This document shows positions 1 through 8,100 of a stretch of 14,710 nucleotides of DNA, in pieces; positions within the stretch are counted from its first letter, which is position 1, and every line of letters starts with the position of its first letter. The notes beneath the pieces were generated by a model. The model did no database searches. It was not told the origin of the DNA and saw only the letters and a list, made by a program, of their open reading frames with translations. Both the position numbers and the translations under genes were made by a program. This DNA is from an uncultured Pseudomonadota bacterium (GTDB lineage: Bacteria; Pseudomonadota; Gammaproteobacteria; Burkholderiales; SG8-41), in contig CAMPGR010000094.1 in assembly GCA_946885605.1 (NCBI GenBank), positions 1 to 14,710 on the forward strand. Direction: 5' to 3'.

Positions 1-19
1 GGCCGGGGGTGGGAGTGAC

Positions 20-2698
20 CTACGCAAGCAACTCCCTCAGCACATACGGCAGGATGCCGCCGTGCTTGTAGTAATCCACCTCGATGGGGGTGTCGATCCG
101 CAGCCGCAGCGGCACCTTGTCGGTCTGCCCGTTCTTGCGATGGACCACCATGGTCACGTCCTGCATCGGCGTGATGCTGTTCTCGATGCCCTGGAGGTCG
201 ATCGTCTCCGAGCCGTCGATCTTGAGCGACTGCACGCTCGCGCCGTCCTTGAACTGCAGCGGGAGCACGCCCATGAAGACCAGGTTCGCGCGGTGGATGC
301 GCTCGAAGTTGCGCACGATCACCGCTTTGACGCCGAGAAGCTGCGGGCCTTTCGCCGCCCAGTCGCGCGAGGAGCCCTGTCCGTACTCGTCGCCGCCGAA
401 CACCACCGAGGGCACGCCTTCCTTCTGATAGCGCATCGCAGCGTCGTAGATCGACATCTGCTCGCCCGACGGATGGTGGATGGTGATGCCGCCCTCGGTG
501 CCGGGCACCATGAGGTTCTTGATCCGCACGTTGGCGAACGTGCCGCGCATCATCACTTCGTGGTTTCCGCGCCGCGCGCCGTACGTATTGAAGTCCGCGA
601 CCGCTACGCCGTGCTCCAGCAGGTACTTCCCGGCTGGCGTCGTGGGGCGGATGCCGCCCGCGGGGCTGATGTGGTCCGTGGTGATCGAATCGCCGAAGAT
701 GCCGAGCACGCGCGCGCCCTTGATGTCGTTCACCTTGCCGGGTTTCATGGAGAAGCCATCGAAGTAGGGCGGGTGCCGCACGTAGGTCGATTTCTCGTCC
801 CACTGGTACGTCGCGCCGACCGAAGTCGGAATCTCGTCCCACATCGGGTTGCCTTCGCCGAACGCCGAGAAGAGCTTGCGGTACATGTCGGGGTCGGTCG
901 CGAACTTCATCACGGCGCCGATTTCCTGCGTCGAGGGCCAGATGTCCTTGAGATAGACCGGCTTCCCGTCCTTGCCCGTGCCGAGCGGGTCCTTGGTGAG
1001 GTCGATGTTCACCGTGCCGGCAAGACCGAAGGCGACGACGAGCGGCGGGCTCATCAGGAAGTTGGCGCGGATGTTCTGGTGAATCCGCGCTTCGAAGTTG
1101 CGATTGCCCGAGAGCACGGCCGCTGCGACGAGGTCGTTCTTCGCGACCGCTTCGTCGATGTGGGCGTCGAGCGGCCCCGAGTTGCCGATACAGGTTGTGC
1201 AACCGTAGCCCGCGACGTAATAGCCGAGCTGTTCCAGATAGGGGAGGAGCCCCGCGTTGCGGAGATATTCGGTCACCGCGAGCGAGCCCGGCCCGAGCGA
1301 GGTCTTGACCCGCGCGTGCGGCTTCAGGCCTTTCTCCACGGCCTTCTTGGCGAGCAACCCTGCACCGAGCAGCACGCCCGGATTCGAGGTGTTGGTGCAT
1401 GAAGTAATCGCGGAAATCAGCACGTCGCCGTGGCCGACGTCCGTGCCCGCCTGGCTCGTCGGCACGCGCTTCTGCATTTCGTTGCCCTTGCCGTAACCGC
1501 CGTCGACGAAGGGCTTCTTCATCAGCTCGTTGAACTTGCCCTTGAGCGCGTCGAGGTCGAGCCGGTCGTGCGGGCGGCGCGGCCCCGAGACCGCGGCCTT
1601 CACCGTGCTGAGATCGAGCTCGACCACTTCGCTGTAGTCGATGTCGCCTTTCTTCGGCATGCCGTACATGCCCTGCGCCTTGTAGTAAGCCTGCACCGCG
1701 GGCACGATGTCGCCGCGTCCGGTCATGCGCAGGAAGTCGCATGCGACGTCGTCCACCGGGAAATAGCCGCAGGTCGCGCCATATTCCGGTGACATATTGC
1801 CGATCGTTGCGCGGTCGGGCACCGGGAGCGAAGCTGCGCCCTCGCCGAAGTATTCGACGAACTTGCCCACCACCTTCTTCTGGCGCAGGAGCTGCGTGAT
1901 GCGCAGCACGAGGTCGGTCGCCGTGACGCCGTCATTCAGCCGTCCGGTGAGGTGCACGCCCACCACATCGGGTTCGAGGAAGTACATCGGTTGTCCCAGC
2001 ATCGCCGCTTCCGCTTCGATACCGCCCACGCCCCAGCCCAGCACGCCGAGCCCGTTCACCATCGTGGTATGCGAATCGATGCCGACGAGACTGTCGGGAT
2101 AGTAGACGCCGTCCTTTTCCCAGACGACGCGCGAGACGTACTCGAGGTTGATCTGGTGGCAGATGCCGTTGCCGGGCGGAATGATGTGGGAGGTCTTGAA
2201 TGCCTGCGCGCTCCACTTCAGGAACTGGTAGCGCTCGCGGTTGCGCTTGAACTCGACTTCCATGTTCTTCGTGAGCGCATCCGGGCTGCCGTAGTAGTCG
2301 ATCTGCACCGAGTGGTCCATGATGAGATGCCCCGGCACGATGGGCTCGATGATGTCCGGGTTCTTGCCCTGGGCCTTCGCCGCTTCGCGCATCGCCGCGA
2401 AGTCCACGACGAGCGGCACGCCCGTCATGTCCTGCAGAAGCACCCGCGCCACGACGAGCGGCACTTCCTCGGTGCGCGCCGCCTCGGGCTTCCATCCCGC
2501 GAGGGTCTTGAGATGGTCCTCGGTGATCTTCTTGCCGTCGTAGTTGCGCAATGCGGACTCGAGCACGACGCGCAGACTCACCGGCAAGCGCGACACCTTG
2601 CCGAGTCCGGCCTTCTCGAGCGCCGGAAGCGAGTAGTACTTGCCCTTCCTTCCGGCGAAGCTGAATTCCTGCTGGGAACTGTAGAGGTTGTGGCTCAT
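20..2698 (-). CDS. acnA: Aconitate hydratase A (aconitase)
   Basis: Interconverts citrate and isocitrate through cis-aconitate in the cytosolic TCA cycle, using a [4Fe-4S] cluster. The product has 892 residues, the usual length for bacterial AcnA, and is complete. Cluster ligands are visible as C434 in the SCTNTSNP motif and as C500 and C503 in [10 protein letters not shown]. Other family blocks are [21 protein letters not shown] near residue 207, and in the C-terminal swivel domain [13 protein letters not shown] and [12 protein letters not shown], which carry substrate-binding Ser and Arg residues. The ATG is preceded by an AGGAG site (2704-2708) at 5-base spacing. It is transcribed away from the transporter cluster. 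AcnD (2-methylcitrate dehydratase) was considered, but length and motifs fit AcnA and no prp genes are present. I read it as the housekeeping enzyme; a role with the neighbouring cluster is possible but unproven. Confidence 0.97.
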   Translation of the reverse strand: MSHNLYSSQQEFSFAGRKGKYYSLPALEKAGLGKVSRLPVSLRVVLESALRNYDGKKITEDHLKTLAGWKPEAARTEEVPLVVARVLLQDMTGVPLVVDFAAMREAAKAQGKNPDIIEPIVPGHLIMDHSVQIDYYGSPDALTKNMEVEFKRNRERYQFLKWSAQAFKTSHIIPPGNGICHQINLEYVSRVVWEKDGVYYPDSLVGIDSHTTMVNGLGVLGWGVGGIEAEAAMLGQPMYFLEPDVVGVHLTGRLNDGVTATDLVLRITQLLRQKKVVGKFVEYFGEGAASLPVPDRATIGNMSPEYGATCGYFPVDDVACDFLRMTGRGDIVPAVQAYYKAQGMYGMPKKGDIDYSEVVELDLSTVKAAVSGPRRPHDRLDLDALKGKFNELMKKPFVDGGYGKGNEMQKRVPTSQAGTDVGHGDVLISAITSCTNTSNPGVLLGAGLLAKKAVEKGLKPHARVKTSLGPGSLAVTEYLRNAGLLPYLEQLGYYVAGYGCTTCIGNSGPLDAHIDEAVAKNDLVAAAVLSGNRNFEARIHQNIRANFLMSPPLVVAFGLAGTVNIDLTKDPLGTGKDGKPVYLKDIWPSTQEIGAVMKFATDPDMYRKLFSAFGEGNPMWDEIPTSVGATYQWDEKSTYVRHPPYFDGFSMKPGKVNDIKGARVLGIFGDSITTDHISPAGGIRPTTPAGKYLLEHGVAVADFNTYGARRGNHEVMMRGTFANVRIKNLMVPGTEGGITIHHPSGEQMSIYDAAMRYQKEGVPSVVFGGDEYGQGSSRDWAAKGPQLLGVKAVIVRNFERIHRANLVFMGVLPLQFKDGASVQSLKIDGSETIDLQGIENSITPMQDVTMVVHRKNGQTDKVPLRLRIDTPIEVDYYKHGGILPYVLRELLA

Positions 2699-2849
2699 GC
2701 TTGCTCCTGGATTCCAAGGTGGTGGCGTCGCGCGAAACGGCGACGACGGGGATTCGGTTCTTTCGGCGCAGCGCGATCGGCGATCGGGGAAGGTGTGGTG
2801 CTCATTGCAGGATGATCTGATCGAGCGCTGAACCGGAGGATAGCCTTCG

Positions 2850-2879
2850 AAAGTAACTGATGAGGTCAGGCGATGTCAA
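2850..2879 (-). promoter_or_regulatory. Candidate sigma-70 promoter for acnA
   Basis: Read on the minus strand, a perfect -35 box TTGACA (2879-2874) is followed after 18 bases by TACTTT (2855-2850), which keeps the key T, A and final T of the -10 consensus. Transcription would give an acnA leader of roughly 140 bases. This is motif matching by eye; no start site is known. Confidence 0.45.
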
Positions 2880-2893
2880 GGCTGTGCTAGTAT
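2865..2893 (+). promoter_or_regulatory. Candidate extended -10 promoter for the TPP enzyme gene
   Basis: The sequence TGCTAGTAT at 2885-2893 is an extended -10 element (TGn followed by TAGTAT, matching 5 of 6 consensus bases). The best-placed -35 (2865-2870, GTCAGG) is weak, as is tolerated with an extended -10. It lies about 55 bases before the TTG start of the downstream gene and interleaves with the opposing acnA promoter, so the two could be co-regulated. Confidence 0.4.
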
Positions 2894-2953
2894 CGCGCTC
2901 CTTCGCGCGCCCGCGTACGGCGAGCGCGTCCCCATCGTGTCGAGGAAAAAGAA

Positions 2954-4567
2954 TTGGCGAACACCGCAACCATCATCGCGCGGGCATTGAAGCAGTCGGG
3001 CGTGCGCTACGCCTTCGGCATACCGGGCGGCGAAGTTCTCGAATTGCTCGAAGCATTCCGCCGCACCGGCATCGAATTCGTGCTGACGAAACAGGAGCTC
3101 GGCGCGGGCTTCATGGCCGACGCGAGTTACCAGCTCACCGGCGCGCCCGGCGTGCTCGTCGCAACGCTCGGTCCCGGCATCACGAACACCACCACTGCGG
3201 TTGCGCAGGCGCTGCTCGATCGCTCGGCGGTCGCGGTGATGACAGGCGAGATCTCGACACGGCTCAAGGCGGTGTACACGCACCAGATCATCGACCAGGA
3301 ATCGCTGCTGCGCCCGATCGTCAAGTGGTCGACGACCATCGCGTCGGGCGGCGCGTACGAACAGGTGCGAAAGGGCCTTGCGATCGCATGCACCCCGATG
3401 CCGGGACCGGTGCACTTCAATCTGCCAACCGATGTCGCGCCGGCAGAACAGAAGGAGGGCCGGGAGTTTGCGCCGCTCGTCATCGCAACCGCTCCTGCCG
3501 GGCTCGAGATATCGCCCGTCGTCTCCTGGCTCAAGGGCGCCAAACGGCCGCTCGCCTTCGTCGGCGTCGGCGTGCAGCTCGACAATGCGCAGGAGGAGCT
3601 GCGGAGATTCGTCGAGAAATGGCGCGTTCCCTTTATCGCGACCTACAAGGCGAAGGGCGTCATCCCTGAAGATCACCCGCTCTCTCTCGGCGCGACGGGC
3701 CTGAGCCCCGTCATTGACAAGATCCACATGGAGCGGGTGCGGGAGGCGGATGTCATATTAACGATCGGCTTCGATCCCGTGGAACTGCGTAGCGACTGGA
3801 TGGCGCCGTGGGACGAGAAGAAGCGCACGGTCAACATCGATCTCGTGCCCAACACGCACCACGTCTTTCGTAGCGCGGTGGAATATTCCGGCAGCATTGC
3901 GGGCGCACTGCGTGCGCTGAACGGCCTCGCACGCCCGAAAGCGCCGGCGCGCTGGCCGATCCGCGAACTCGACGCCTACCGCGAAGCGCTGCGCAAGGCG
4001 ATCGCGCGGCGGCCCCTGCGCGGCATCGGCCCGTACGAGGCGGCGCTCACGTTGCGCCAGGTATTCCCGCGCGACACCATCGCCACCATCGATACCGGCT
4101 CGCACCGCATCCTCATCAATCACGTGTGGCAGGCGTACGAACCGCGCCGGCTGCTGCAGTCGAACGGGCTGGGCTCGATGGGGTATGCGCTGCCGGCGGC
4201 GATCGCCGTGAAGCTCCTGTACCGCAAGCGCCCGGTGCTGGCCATGATGGGCGAGGCGGGGCTCGACATGGTGATCGGCGAGATGGCGCTCCTCGAAAAG
4301 CACGACCTTCCCATCGTCATCGCCGTGTTTCGCGACGACACGCTGAGTCTCATCAAGCTCAAGCAGGAGCGCATGAAGCTGCCGGAGACCGGGGTCGCGA
4401 CGGGCAGCCCCGATTACGCTTTGCTCGCGCAGGCTTATGGCGGCACCGGCGTCGTGGTGCAAAGCGTCATGGAACTCAAGAAGGCCGCGCAAGCCGCGCT
4501 GCGCTCGCGCCGCTTCACTTTGATCGAAATCCGCATCGATCCCGCCGAATACCGCAAACAGATGTAG
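2954..4567 (+). CDS. TPP-dependent enzyme, acetolactate-synthase-like
   Basis: A 537-residue member of the thiamine-diphosphate enzyme superfamily (acetolactate synthase / 2-oxoacid decarboxylase type) with the three usual domains. The N-terminal pyrimidine-binding domain is about residues 1-165, with the catalytic-type Glu at E48 in TKQELGAGF and the GPGITNT block near 73. The central domain is about 185-330. The C-terminal diphosphate-binding domain is about 355-530, with LGSMGYALPAAIAVK near 406. The metal motif is unusual: the standard GDG is GEA (433-435), and the Asn that normally follows about 27 residues later is D461. The start is TTG, preceded by GAGGA at 2942-2946 at good spacing; no ATG fits. 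It is probably a 2-oxoacid decarboxylase or carboligase serving the downstream cluster. True IlvB is less likely, because no IlvN-type regulatory subunit gene follows and the motif diverges. Confidence 0.85.
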   Translation: MANTATIIARALKQSGVRYAFGIPGGEVLELLEAFRRTGIEFVLTKQELGAGFMADASYQLTGAPGVLVATLGPGITNTTTAVAQALLDRSAVAVMTGEISTRLKAVYTHQIIDQESLLRPIVKWSTTIASGGAYEQVRKGLAIACTPMPGPVHFNLPTDVAPAEQKEGREFAPLVIATAPAGLEISPVVSWLKGAKRPLAFVGVGVQLDNAQEELRRFVEKWRVPFIATYKAKGVIPEDHPLSLGATGLSPVIDKIHMERVREADVILTIGFDPVELRSDWMAPWDEKKRTVNIDLVPNTHHVFRSAVEYSGSIAGALRALNGLARPKAPARWPIRELDAYREALRKAIARRPLRGIGPYEAALTLRQVFPRDTIATIDTGSHRILINHVWQAYEPRRLLQSNGLGSMGYALPAAIAVKLLYRKRPVLAMMGEAGLDMVIGEMALLEKHDLPIVIAVFRDDTLSLIKLKQERMKLPETGVATGSPDYALLAQAYGGTGVVVQSVMELKKAAQAALRSRRFTLIEIRIDPAEYRKQM

Positions 4568-4592
4568 GTAGGACGCCGATGCGCACGGCGTA

Positions 4593-4616
4593 GGCGTTCA
4601 GGTAGGGCTGAACGCC
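4593..4616 (+). terminator. Hairpin after the TPP enzyme gene, possible terminator
   Basis: A perfect 9-bp inverted repeat (GGCGTTCAG / CTGAACGCC) encloses a 6-base loop, 26 bases after the stop codon. A smaller 5-bp hairpin (4574-4590) precedes it. No clear T-run follows, only TCGTT, so intrinsic termination is uncertain. It could also be an mRNA 3'-end stabiliser. Confidence 0.35.
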
Positions 4617-4651
4617 TCGTTCATCGGGGATCTTCGAATGCGGCGCCGTGC

Positions 4652-4680
4652 GAGACATCGCAGAAAATCTTGGGTAAGAT
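4652..4680 (+). promoter_or_regulatory. Candidate promoter for the tctBA genes
   Basis: GAGACA (4652-4657, 4 of 6 match to the -35) is separated by exactly 17 bases from TAAGAT (4675-4680, 4 of 6 match to the -10). It lies in the 221-base gap between the TPP enzyme gene and tctB, downstream of a hairpin. The gap otherwise holds no gene that I can support. Transcription would leave a leader of about 100 bases. Confidence 0.3.
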
Positions 4681-4773
4681 GTTGCGCACTTTCTTCGAGA
4701 GGGAAGCTTTCCCGTCCCGCGGCATGCTTCCGGCTTACAACAACACGCGCTGAGCATGTCGGCGCAGCCATCT

Positions 4774-4779
4774 GGAGGA
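4774..4779 (+). promoter_or_regulatory. Ribosome binding site that fixes the tctB start
   Basis: GGAGGA stands 9 bases before an in-frame GTG (4789). An upstream in-frame ATG at 4756 has no comparable site and would put the GGAGGA inside the coding region, so the GTG is the better start. Confidence 0.65.
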
Positions 4780-4788
4780 ATCGCAGTA

Positions 4789-5244
4789 GTGGCTGACCGG
4801 GTCATATTCGTCTGCATGATCGTACTGGCGGGGGTGTACTTCTACGCGACCGCCCAGATCCCTTCGCTCGAAATCGGCGATCCGCTGGGGCCCAAAGCCT
4901 TCCCGCGCCTGCTCGGCATTGCGCTGCTGGTAACGGCGGGCATGCTGCTCTTGGAGATGTGGCGGGCGAAAGGCGAGAAGAGCGAAGCGTCGGAAATGCC
5001 CAACCGGCGCGTGGTCGCCGTGCTTGCGGGGGTCGTGGTGTGGACCGGCATCTATTTCGTCATGTTCGAGCGCGTGGGCTACGTCATCTCGACCATGATC
5101 TATCTCATTCCGCTCACCGCGTACTTCAATCGCGGGCGGTGGGTGATGAACGTGACGACCTGCGTGCTTTTTGCGCTATTGAGCTACACCATGTTCACGA
5201 AGCTGCTGGGCGTGTCGCTCGCGCGCGGCATCTTTCCGTTCTGA
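4789..5244 (+). CDS. tctB: Tripartite tricarboxylate transporter, small membrane subunit TctB
   Basis: Small integral membrane subunit of a TTT secondary transporter, which works with TctA and a periplasmic receptor to import carboxylates. From the GTG start the product has 151 residues, typical for TctB. Four hydrophobic segments are visible, at about residues 4-22, 38-56, 74-92 and 98-140 (the last region holding two close helices). Two family hallmarks are present: GPKAFPRLLG after the first segment, and the C-terminal GVSLARGIFPF. Its stop codon is only 15 bases before tctA, so the two are surely co-transcribed. The exact start is the main uncertainty (GTG 4789 preferred over ATG 4756). 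Confidence 0.88.
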   Translation: MADRVIFVCMIVLAGVYFYATAQIPSLEIGDPLGPKAFPRLLGIALLVTAGMLLLEMWRAKGEKSEASEMPNRRVVAVLAGVVVWTGIYFVMFERVGYVISTMIYLIPLTAYFNRGRWVMNVTTCVLFALLSYTMFTKLLGVSLARGIFPF

Positions 5245-5259
5245 ACCCGGGGGCGCGGC

Positions 5260-6768
5260 ATGGATACCCTGACCCACATCATCAATGGTTTCGCCGTCTG
5301 CCTGCAGCCGATCAATCTCTGGTACACGTTTCTCGGCGTGTTCCTCGGCACCATCGTCGGCGTGCTGCCGGGGATAGGCACCTCGGCCACGATCGCGCTC
5401 CTCATACCCGTCACGTTCGGCATGAATCCGACGTCCGCGCTCATCATGATGGCGGGCGTGTACTACGGCACGAAGTACGGCGGCTCCACGACCGCGATCC
5501 TGATCCGCACGCCCGGCGAAGCGGCTTCCGTCATGACGACGCTCGACGGGTACGAGATGGCGCGCAAGGGGCGCGCCGGCGCGGCGCTCGCGGTCTCTGC
5601 GATCGGCTCCTTCATCGCCGGCACGATCGGGGTCGTGGCGCTCACGATCTTCGCCGTGCCGCTCACCTCGATGGCGCTCAAGTTCGGCCCCGCCGAGTAC
5701 TTCACGCTGATGCTCTTCGCGATGACCGCGGTCGCTTCGCTTACCGGAAAGTCGGCGGCGAAAGGCATGCTCTCCACGGTGCTGGGGCTCATGATCGCGA
5801 CGATCGGCATCGATCTCCAGAGCGGCCAGCCGCGCTATACGATGGGCATTCCGGAATTCCAGGACGGCGTCGGCTTCATCGTCGTCGTCGTGGGCCTCTT
5901 CGCGATGGCGGAGGTTTTCCGCGGGCTCGAGAACCTGTTCAGCGGCACGGCGCCGCAGGCGATCAAGATCTCGGGCAAGCTGTGGCTTACGCGCGAGGAG
6001 TGGAAGCGCTCCATCGGCCCCATCTGGCGCGGCGGCATCATCGGTTTCGTGATCGGCGTGCTGCCCGGCGCGGGCGGGACGATCGCGGGGATCCTTGCCT
6101 ACACCACCGAGAAGCGGTTTTCCAAGCATCCCGAGGAATTCGGCAAAGGCGCGATCGAAGGCGTCGCGGCACCCGAAGCGGCGAACAATGCGGACACCGC
6201 CGGCGCGCTCGTCCCGTTGCTGACGCTCGGCGTGCCGGGTGGCGGGGCCACCGCCGTCATGCTGGGCGCCTTCATCATGTACGGGATCCAGCCCGGGCCG
6301 CTCCTCTTCCAGAACCGGCCGGACCTCGTGTGGGGGCTCGTGGACAGCATGTACATCGGCAACATCATGCTGCTCATCCTGAACCTGCCGCTGATCGGGC
6401 TTTTCGTCCGGCTGCTCTACATCCCCGCCGGCATCCTTTATCCGCTCATCGTGTCGATTTCCGCGATCGGGAGCTACGCGATCAACGGCAGCCCGCTCGA
6501 TCTCTACCTCCTGCTTTTCTTCGGCGTGCTGGGCTACGTCTTCGACAAGGTCGACATCCCGGTGGCGCCGCTCGTGCTGTCGCTCGTCCTGGGCGGTATC
6601 ATGGAGCAGTCCTTCCGCCAGGCGATGACCATTTCCGGCGGCAACCCGTCGATATTCGTAGGCAGCACGATCACCGTGACCCTGCTCGTCCTGTCGGTGA
6701 TTTCCGTCCTCCTGCCCTTCATCCTGCCGCGGTTGAAAGCGCTCAAGCAATCGGAGGATGCGGCGTAA
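5260..6768 (+). CDS. tctA: Tripartite tricarboxylate transporter, large membrane subunit TctA
   Basis: The 502-residue channel-forming subunit of a TTT transporter, cation-coupled in characterised members and placed in the inner membrane with about 10-12 hydrophobic segments. The family pattern is very clear: GVLPGIGTSATIALLIP near residues 34-50, MMAGVYYGTKYGGSTTAIL near 63-81, PGEAASVMTTLDGYEMARKG near 85-104, the second half-repeat GVLPGAGGTIAG near 266, the charged loop before PEAANNADTAGALVPLLTLG, and GVPGGGATAVMLGAF. The two PG-containing loops reflect the internal duplication of the family. It is full length with no defect seen. The neighbours are tctB upstream and, 20 bases downstream, a decarboxylating dehydrogenase. 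The matching receptor gene is two genes further on. Confidence 0.95.
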   Translation: MDTLTHIINGFAVCLQPINLWYTFLGVFLGTIVGVLPGIGTSATIALLIPVTFGMNPTSALIMMAGVYYGTKYGGSTTAILIRTPGEAASVMTTLDGYEMARKGRAGAALAVSAIGSFIAGTIGVVALTIFAVPLTSMALKFGPAEYFTLMLFAMTAVASLTGKSAAKGMLSTVLGLMIATIGIDLQSGQPRYTMGIPEFQDGVGFIVVVVGLFAMAEVFRGLENLFSGTAPQAIKISGKLWLTREEWKRSIGPIWRGGIIGFVIGVLPGAGGTIAGILAYTTEKRFSKHPEEFGKGAIEGVAAPEAANNADTAGALVPLLTLGVPGGGATAVMLGAFIMYGIQPGPLLFQNRPDLVWGLVDSMYIGNIMLLILNLPLIGLFVRLLYIPAGILYPLIVSISAIGSYAINGSPLDLYLLLFFGVLGYVFDKVDIPVAPLVLSLVLGGIMEQSFRQAMTISGGNPSIFVGSTITVTLLVLSVISVLLPFILPRLKALKQSEDAA

Positions 6769-6788
6769 CTTCGTTGTGAGAGCCTGAA

Positions 6789-7844
6789 TTGCATCGCATA
6801 ACGCTCATACCGGGCGACGGCATCGGCCCGGAAGTCACGCGCGCCGCATGCGAGATCGTGCTCGCTTCCGGCGCACAGGTTGAATTCGAGGAAGTTCCCG
6901 CGGGCCAGCGCGGCGAGCGCGAGTACGGCACGCCGCTGCCGTCCGCCGTGTTCGACTCCATCGCCCAAACGCACCTTGCGCTCAAGGGCCCGACCGCGAC
7001 GCCTTTCGGCGGCACCTATCGCGTGCCGATCGAGCGCAAGGACGCGAACGGGATCCCCGTGAAGCGCAGCTATCCGAGCATCGCGATCGCGCTGCGCAAG
7101 GAACTCGGGCTGTTCGTCAACGTGCGGCCGATCAAGCGCTATCCGGGCGTCGAGTCGCGCTTCGAGCACGTCGATCTCATCATCTTCCGCGAGAACAGCG
7201 AGGATCTCTACGTCGGCGCGGAGCGCATGCTCGACGAAGGCACAGCGGAGGCGATCAAGATCATTTCGCTGCGCGCGAGCGAGCGCGTGGCGCGCTTCGC
7301 GCTCGAATACATGCGCAAGCTCGGGCGGCACAAGCTCACGATCGGCCACAAGGCGAACGTCATGAAGATGACGGACGGCCTCTTTCTCTCGACGGCGCAG
7401 CAGACGGCGAAGGAGTTTCCCGACATCCTCGTGAACCAGCGCGTGGTCGATGCGCTGTGCATGGAGCTCGTGATGAAGCCGGAGACCTTCGACGGGCTCC
7501 TGCTGCCCAACCTCTACGGCGACATCGTCTCGGATCTCGCGGCCGGGCTCGCGGGCGGGCTGGGCGTGGCGCCCGGGGCGAACATCGGGACCGGCTGCGC
7601 GATGTTCGAAGCGGTACACGGGACCGCGCCCGATATCGCAGGCAAGGACATCGCGAATCCGATGGCCATGATCCTCTCCGCCGTGATGCTGCTGCGGCAC
7701 ATCGACGAGACGAAGGCAGCGGACCGCATCGAGAATGCGTTGAAGGAAGTACTGAAGGAAAAGCGTTACGTGACGCGCGACCTGGGCGGCGAGGCCGGCA
7801 CGCAGCGCATGGCCTCCGCCATCATCGAGAAGTTGAAAAGCTGA
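6789..7844 (+). CDS. NAD-type isocitrate/isopropylmalate-family dehydrogenase
   Basis: A 351-residue beta-decarboxylating 2-hydroxyacid dehydrogenase. The family oxidises isocitrate, 3-isopropylmalate, homoisocitrate, tartrate or D-malate-type substrates to a 2-oxoacid plus CO2. Visible features are the LIPGDGIGPE N-terminus, R103, R113 and R134 for substrate carboxylates, Y141 and K188 as the catalytic pair, D221, D245 and D249 as metal ligands, and the signature NLYGDIVSDLAAGLAGGLG. HGTAPDIAG (D282-I283) marks NAD+ rather than NADP+ use. The middle third most resembles the eukaryotic-type NAD-IDH. The isocitrate loop SxN is S97-I98-A99, lacking the usual Asn, so the substrate is open. The start is TTG at 6789; an in-frame stop lies just upstream (6777-6779) and no ATG fits. 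It follows tctA by 20 bases, so it is in the transporter operon. Confidence 0.88.
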   Translation: MHRITLIPGDGIGPEVTRAACEIVLASGAQVEFEEVPAGQRGEREYGTPLPSAVFDSIAQTHLALKGPTATPFGGTYRVPIERKDANGIPVKRSYPSIAIALRKELGLFVNVRPIKRYPGVESRFEHVDLIIFRENSEDLYVGAERMLDEGTAEAIKIISLRASERVARFALEYMRKLGRHKLTIGHKANVMKMTDGLFLSTAQQTAKEFPDILVNQRVVDALCMELVMKPETFDGLLLPNLYGDIVSDLAAGLAGGLGVAPGANIGTGCAMFEAVHGTAPDIAGKDIANPMAMILSAVMLLRHIDETKAADRIENALKEVLKEKRYVTRDLGGEAGTQRMASAIIEKLKS

Positions 7845-7928
7845 ACCGCCAAGGCGGCGAAATCCGAATAATGGAACCGCTAGGCCGCCAAGAACGCCAA
7901 GAGAAAGCACACTAAATTACGGTTCGCC

Positions 7929-7948
7929 ATACCGGCGAAAGCCGGTAT
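7929..7948. repeat. REP-like hairpin with GAAA loop
   Basis: A perfect 8-bp stem (ATACCGGC / GCCGGTAT) with a GAAA tetraloop. It resembles the abundant proteobacterial dispersed repeats with a GCGAAAGC-type core. It sits inside the larger inverted-repeat element. Confidence 0.65.
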
Positions 7949-7980
7949 TCAGTGAACGGAGCATAGGAAGGCGTTCTGGG

Positions 7981-7998
7981 CCCCGGCGTGCACCGGGG
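7981..7998. repeat. Second small hairpin in the same element
   Basis: CCCCGG / CCGGGG forms a 6-bp stem with a 6-base loop (CGTGCA). The surrounding bases also look like the common dispersed-repeat class. Together with the hairpin at 7929 it forms a pair about 30 bases apart, as REP doublets often do. Confidence 0.5.
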
Positions 7999-8100
7999 AG
8001 ACGAGTTGATCATTCGATTTTTCTTGGCGTTCTCGGCGACCTTGGCGGTTCATTATCGGGCTTTAGCGGCCTTGGCGATTCGATTTTCAGGTAAGCACAA

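Larger units (their letters stand above)
7843..8082. repeat. Composite intergenic element with long imperfect terminal inverted repeats
   Basis: The gap between the dehydrogenase and the KPR-like gene is almost entirely repeat. The left arm (about 7843-7907) and the reverse complement of the right arm (about 8017-8082) align over some 65 bases at roughly 80% identity by eye. Both are built from two copies of an AACCGCCAAGG-like module and one AGAACGCCAAGA module. About 110 bases lie between the arms and contain two further hairpins. The left arm begins within the TGA stop of the preceding gene. It has no coding capacity and resembles a MITE-like or REP-cluster element. The spacer may or may not break the operon. 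Confidence 0.7.

Noticed and set aside
62..1402. 446-codon open frame on the plus strand inside acnA
   Set aside because: It is antisense to a clear aconitase, has low-complexity Arg/His/Val-rich composition and no recognisable motif. Long shadow frames are expected in GC-rich genes.
20..2698. AcnD (2-methylcitrate dehydratase) rather than AcnA
   Set aside because: Length of 892 residues and motif wording match AcnA, and no prpB, prpC or prpF neighbours are present.
4959..6779. 606-codon plus-strand frame overlapping tctB and tctA
   Set aside because: It is a shifted-frame shadow. TctB and TctA motifs are continuous in the chosen frames, while this one is Arg/His-rich without family features.
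7845..8100. Small coding gene in the gap after the dehydrogenase
   Set aside because: The sequence is occupied by inverted repeats and hairpins, and no frame shows a ribosome site plus a credible protein.
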